Shown here piece after piece: positions 60,810-64,000 of a DNA stretch of 64,000 nucleotides (the first letter of the stretch is position 1; each line of letters begins with the position of its first letter). The stretch is from CAYNRE01 sp964399535 (GTDB lineage: Bacteria; Planctomycetota; Planctomycetia; Pirellulales; CAYNRE01), in NCBI GenBank assembly GCA_964399535.1, contig CAYNRE010000055.1, forward strand, positions 364,604 through 428,603, written 5' to 3'. The notes under the pieces are model-generated. The model had not been told where the DNA came from and searched no databases. It was given only the letters and a program-made list of their open reading frames with translations. The position numbers and the translations under genes were made by a program.

Positions 60810-62639
60810 ATGTCTACCGCACCTTCTGCAGCCAGCTCACTTTCCTCGTCGCCCGTATCCCCCCAACCGCCGCATCCGGCGCCCGACCTGCTGCCGGCCC
60901 GGATGTTGAACGAATTCGTGTACTGCCCCCGCCTCTTCTTCTACGAGTGGGTTGAAGGGGTTTTTGCGCACAATCGCGAAACCGTCGAGGGCTCGCTTCG
61001 GCACTCCAAACTCGACTCCGGCACCGGGGCGCTTGCACCGGCTGCGGAGATCGCGCCTGAGGATCGGCTCCATTCTCGCAGCGTCACTCTTTCCAGCGAC
61101 TCCCTGGGCCTGATCGCCAAGCTTGACCTGATCGAGGCGGCCGATGGAGCCGTAGCGCCGGTCGACTACAAGCGTGGGGCCCCCCGCGAGTCACGTCAGG
61201 GTGAGATCGAGCTATGGGATACCGACCGCATCCAGTTGGCGATTCAGGCCCTGGTGCTGCGCGACTGCGGCTACCGCTGCGACGAGGCCGTGGTGTACTA
61301 CGTCGCCACTCGGCAGCGTGTGCGGCTTGCCATCGACGAGGCGCTGGTTAACTGGACCCTGGACCAATTGCGCCAGGCACGCCAGTTGGCCGAATTGGGC
61401 AGGATTCCACCTCCCCTAGTCGATAGCCCCAAGTGCCCCCGCTGTTCCCTGGTGGGCATTTGCCTTCCGGATGAAACCGTGGCCCTGCGGCTGCACCAGC
61501 CGGCCGAGCGCTGGGTACAGCAAACGCTGTTCGCCGTCGATCCCCCGGCCCAGGCTCGCGCTTCCGACGGCTCGGCCCAACCCAGCGAGGTTCGCCGGTT
61601 AGTGCCGGCACGCGACGACTTGCGCCCACTTTACCTCAACGCCCAAGGGCTGCGCGTTGGCAAGAGCGGTTTGGTGCTCAAGGTTCAAGACAAAGAAACG
61701 GTGGTGCAAGAGGTGCGCATCGCGGAGATCTGCCAGTTGAACCTGATGGGCAACATTCAACTCACGACCCAGGCCATCCAGGCACTCTGTGAACAGGAGG
61801 TGCCGATTGCCTATTTTTCGCTGGGGGGCTGGTTCTACGGAGTCACGCATGGGCTGGGCGTCAAAAACATCTACCTGCGGCGTGAGCAGTTCCGCCTAGC
61901 CGAAGTTCCCGAGTTCTGTCTTCGGCTCGCCCGCGCCCTGGTGGCCGGCAAGATTCGCAACCAGCGGACCCTGCTCCAGCGAAACCACGTAGAGCCGCCC
62001 GCCGCGGCCCTCCAGTTTCTCAAAGCCATGCAAACCGAGGCCGAGCACGTCGATTCCCTCGATTCGCTGCTGGGGATCGAGGGGAGTGCCGCCCGCGCTT
62101 ACTTTCAAAATCTGGCCGGAATGATTAAGCCTGGGGAGCCTGGCGACGGAATCGCGCCAGTCAGTTTCGATTTTCAATTTCAACAGCGCAATCGGCGCCC
62201 CCCGCGCGATCCGGTCAATGCCCTGCTCTCGCTGGCCTACAGCGTGCTGGCCAAAGACCTGACTATTGTGTGTCACGCGGTAGGGTTCGATCCGTTTCTG
62301 GGCTTCTATCACCAGCCCCGCTTTGGTCGGGCGGCACTGGCGCTCGACCTGATGGAGCCGTTCCGGCCGCTGATCGCCGACTCGGCGGTCCTTAGCGCGA
62401 TCAACACTCGCATGGTTACCCCCAAGGATTTCGTTCGTGCCGGAAACTCCGTGGCGCTCACGGCCGAGGGTCGCAAGTCATTTTTCCGGGCCTACGAGCA
62501 ACGAATGGATACCCTGATGACGCACCCGCTTTTTGGGTATCGTGTGAACTACCGGCGGATGCTGGAGATTCAAGCCAGGCTGCTGGCCCGGGTATTGATG
62601 GGTGAACTGGCCAGCTACCCGGTATTCGTGACGCGTTAA
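60810..62639 (+). CDS. Cas4-Cas1 fusion protein
   Basis: 609 residues from ATG 60810; longer frames exist but begin with unrelated sequence. Cas4 part (~25-225): MLNEFVYCPRLFFYEW (Cys39), AKLDLIEAADG and PVDYKRG (nuclease Asp/Lys), and the Cys cluster CPRCSLVGIC (~209-218) for the 4Fe-4S site. Cas1 part (~270-609): metal ligands Glu in LLGIEGSAARAYF (~424), His in LGFYHQPRFGRAAL (~501) and Asp in ALDLMEPFRPL (~513). The fusion couples PAM-specific trimming with integration and is typical of I-G loci. Confidence 0.95.
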   Translation: MSTAPSAASSLSSSPVSPQPPHPAPDLLPARMLNEFVYCPRLFFYEWVEGVFAHNRETVEGSLRHSKLDSGTGALAPAAEIAPEDRLHSRSVTLSSDSLGLIAKLDLIEAADGAVAPVDYKRGAPRESRQGEIELWDTDRIQLAIQALVLRDCGYRCDEAVVYYVATRQRVRLAIDEALVNWTLDQLRQARQLAELGRIPPPLVDSPKCPRCSLVGICLPDETVALRLHQPAERWVQQTLFAVDPPAQARASDGSAQPSEVRRLVPARDDLRPLYLNAQGLRVGKSGLVLKVQDKETVVQEVRIAEICQLNLMGNIQLTTQAIQALCEQEVPIAYFSLGGWFYGVTHGLGVKNIYLRREQFRLAEVPEFCLRLARALVAGKIRNQRTLLQRNHVEPPAAALQFLKAMQTEAEHVDSLDSLLGIEGSAARAYFQNLAGMIKPGEPGDGIAPVSFDFQFQQRNRRPPRDPVNALLSLAYSVLAKDLTIVCHAVGFDPFLGFYHQPRFGRAALALDLMEPFRPLIADSAVLSAINTRMVTPKDFVRAGNSVALTAEGRKSFFRAYEQRMDTLMTHPLFGYRVNYRRMLEIQARLLARVLMGELASYPVFVTR

Positions 62640-62878
62640 GCCTGACGCGGAAGCAGTCTCGGTCGGCCAAGCTCTTTGACAAGCCGCACCCATTTGTGCC
62701 GCGAGTGGCGGGGTGGTGCCCGAAACACTGGGGACCGCTCGCGGTGGATTATTCTGTTTTGGTGAAACAGGTTATGATCGGCTTACGTGTGCCGCTCGCG
62801 CAATGTACCGGCCTTCCCTATGCGGTGCTCGCAAGGGCATCGCTGAGGCCTTGGCTGGCATGGAGTTACGAGGGCGGT
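62640..62878 (+). promoter_or_regulatory. CRISPR leader
   Basis: 239 bp between the cas4-cas1 stop and the first repeat, AT-richer in its middle (ATTATTCTGTTTTGGTGAA near 62750). A TATGAT at 62773-62778 is a possible -10. Repeat orientation (3' end ATTGAAGC as crRNA 5' handle) makes transcription rightward, so this side should hold the promoter and new-spacer entry. Confidence 0.7.
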
Positions 62879-64000
62879 CTTTCCGCGGTCAGACGACCGC
62901 GGCCCCATTGAAGCTTCTCCACGGATGGGGGTACCGACAAAGGTACGGTGCTTTCCGCGGTCAGACGACCGCGGCCCCATTGAAGCTCCGAGTAGGTTTT
63001 CGTACATAGTGCCCTTGAAGTCTTTCCGCGGTCAGACGACCGCGGCCCCATTGAAGCGATCTGGCCCAGTTCGAGTACGCCTGCCGTGACGCCTTTCCGC
63101 GGTCAGACGACCGCGGCCCCATTGAAGCGCGGAGCCTGTTGCAATGCTCCACGTAACGGATGGGCCCTTTCCGCGGTCAGACGACCGCGGCCCCATTGAA
63201 GCGCGACTGCCCGACTTGCGGTTGCAGGGGAAACCACTGCTTTCCGCGGTCAGACGACCGCGGCCCCATTGAAGCCTACAGCTTCCTTGGAACGCCTCTT
63301 GCATTACGTGTACTTTCCGCGGTCAGACGACCGCGGCCCCATTGAAGCGGCGTGTGCAATGTCAGGATCGTGTACCCGGATCGCCTTTCCGCGGTCAGAC
63401 GACCGCGGCCCCATTGAAGCGCGGCCGAGCGTCGCATCATCGGATTCGCGGACGTGCTTTCCGCGGTCAGACGACCGCGGCCCCATTGAAGCGCGTTGCA
63501 TCGTTCATCCCTTTCGTGTTCGCGTGTCACTTTCCGCGGTCAGACGACCGCGGCCCCATTGAAGCTTATGGTGTTGCGTAGTGGGCTACCACGGAGAGCC
63601 GTCTTTCCGCGGTCAGACGACCGCGGCCCCATTGAAGCTCGCCCTTCCCGTGGTGCTCAACGTGGTGGTCGGTGTCTTTCCGCGGTCAGACGACCGCGGC
63701 CCCATTGAAGCGCGCTTGATCTTGCTCTTGGCCAACAGGACCGTTCCGTCCTTTCCGCGGTCAGACGACCGCGGCCCCATTGAAGCCCCTTTACCTGCGC
63801 GGCAAAGCCGCGCCAGCTAGGCACCTTTCCGCGGTCAGACGACCGCGGCCCCATTGAAGCTCGATCGCGGCGATCGTGCCGCACACGTGGGTGCCGCTTT
63901 CCGCGGTCAGACGACCGCGGCCCCATTGAAGCCGCGAAAGGAAGCACGACGCCACTACGTCAGAGGCCCTTTCCGCGGTCAGACGACCGCGGCCCCATTG
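62879..64000 (+). CRISPR. type I-G CRISPR array, 16 repeats to the window edge
   Basis: Identical 36-bp repeats start at 62879, 62951, 63022, 63093, 63167, 63240, 63313, 63385, 63457, 63530, 63603, 63676, 63751, 63825, 63897 and 63969; the last is cut by the window end. Each begins CTTTCCGCGGTC, has the stem CCGCGGTC-AGAC-GACCGCGG, and ends CCCCATTGAAGC. Spacers are 35-39 bp, all different. No repeat variant is seen, so the distal end lies beyond the window. The 3' octamer ATTGAAGC matches the usual 8-nt handle (ATTGAAAC-like). Confidence 0.99.

Noticed and set aside
62783..63947. Short frames through the CRISPR array
   Set aside because: They are by-products of the repeat sequence.

Overview
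The window looks like a chromosomal segment from a high-GC planctomycete, probably of the Pirellula/Blastopirellula type. Signs of this are a PEP-CTERM/dockerin exported protein, a DUF1580-type protein, two redoxin/haem/copper-monooxygenase fusions, FGE-sulfatase-like and Cys/Gly-rich secreted proteins, and a reduced Tad (Flp) pilus cluster. The organism is inferred from protein character only.

Layout. 1-3.8 kb (minus): a cbb3-type terminal oxidase operon (dihaem cytochrome c with a 14-unit minisatellite tail, membrane protein, CcoN, start of CcoO). 4.4-7.7 kb: BON protein, redoxin-haem-PHM fusion, FGE-like protein. 8.5-13.3 kb: a tightly overlapping type I secretion-like operon (ABC, HlyD, TolC). 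14.0-15.2 kb (minus): arsR plus beta-carbonic anhydrase with a palindromic operator candidate. 15.6-25.8 kb: metalloprotease, propeller-like protein, class IV aminotransferase, ThDP decarboxylase, Cys-rich secreted protein, and a second redoxin-haem-PHM fusion. 25.8-31.0 kb (minus): TadG-like, CpaB, TadE, prepilin peptidase and four tandem Flp-like pilins. 31.3-34.2 kb (minus): a polytopic membrane protein and a secreted or anchored protein. 34.7-42.4 kb: mostly housekeeping genes (nitrilase, folK-like, panC, GlmU-like, metF, alpha/beta hydrolase).

At 43.1 kb a tRNA-Lys(TTT) is followed at once by a tyrosine recombinase. After a long gene-poor stretch come a DUF1580 protein, a toprim/P-loop primase-helicase and a family A DNA polymerase, then 9-bp iteron-like triplets. 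This reads as an integrated replicative element with no capsid genes; its far end was not found. A LamG/C-lectin/PEP-CTERM protein separates it from a complete type I-G (formerly I-U) CRISPR-Cas locus at 54.0-64.0 kb: cas3 with C-terminal HD, csb3, csb1, csb2, cas2, cas4-cas1 fusion, leader, and at least 16 identical 36-bp repeats running off the window.

Three copies of a ~135-145 bp interspersed element with a conserved GC-rich hairpin and inverted ends lie just 3' of genes at 7.7, 13.5 and 41.3 kb. The most unusual features are this repeat family, the tRNA-Lys element with its polymerase and iterons, the four-pilin array, and the paired redoxin-haem-copper fusions.
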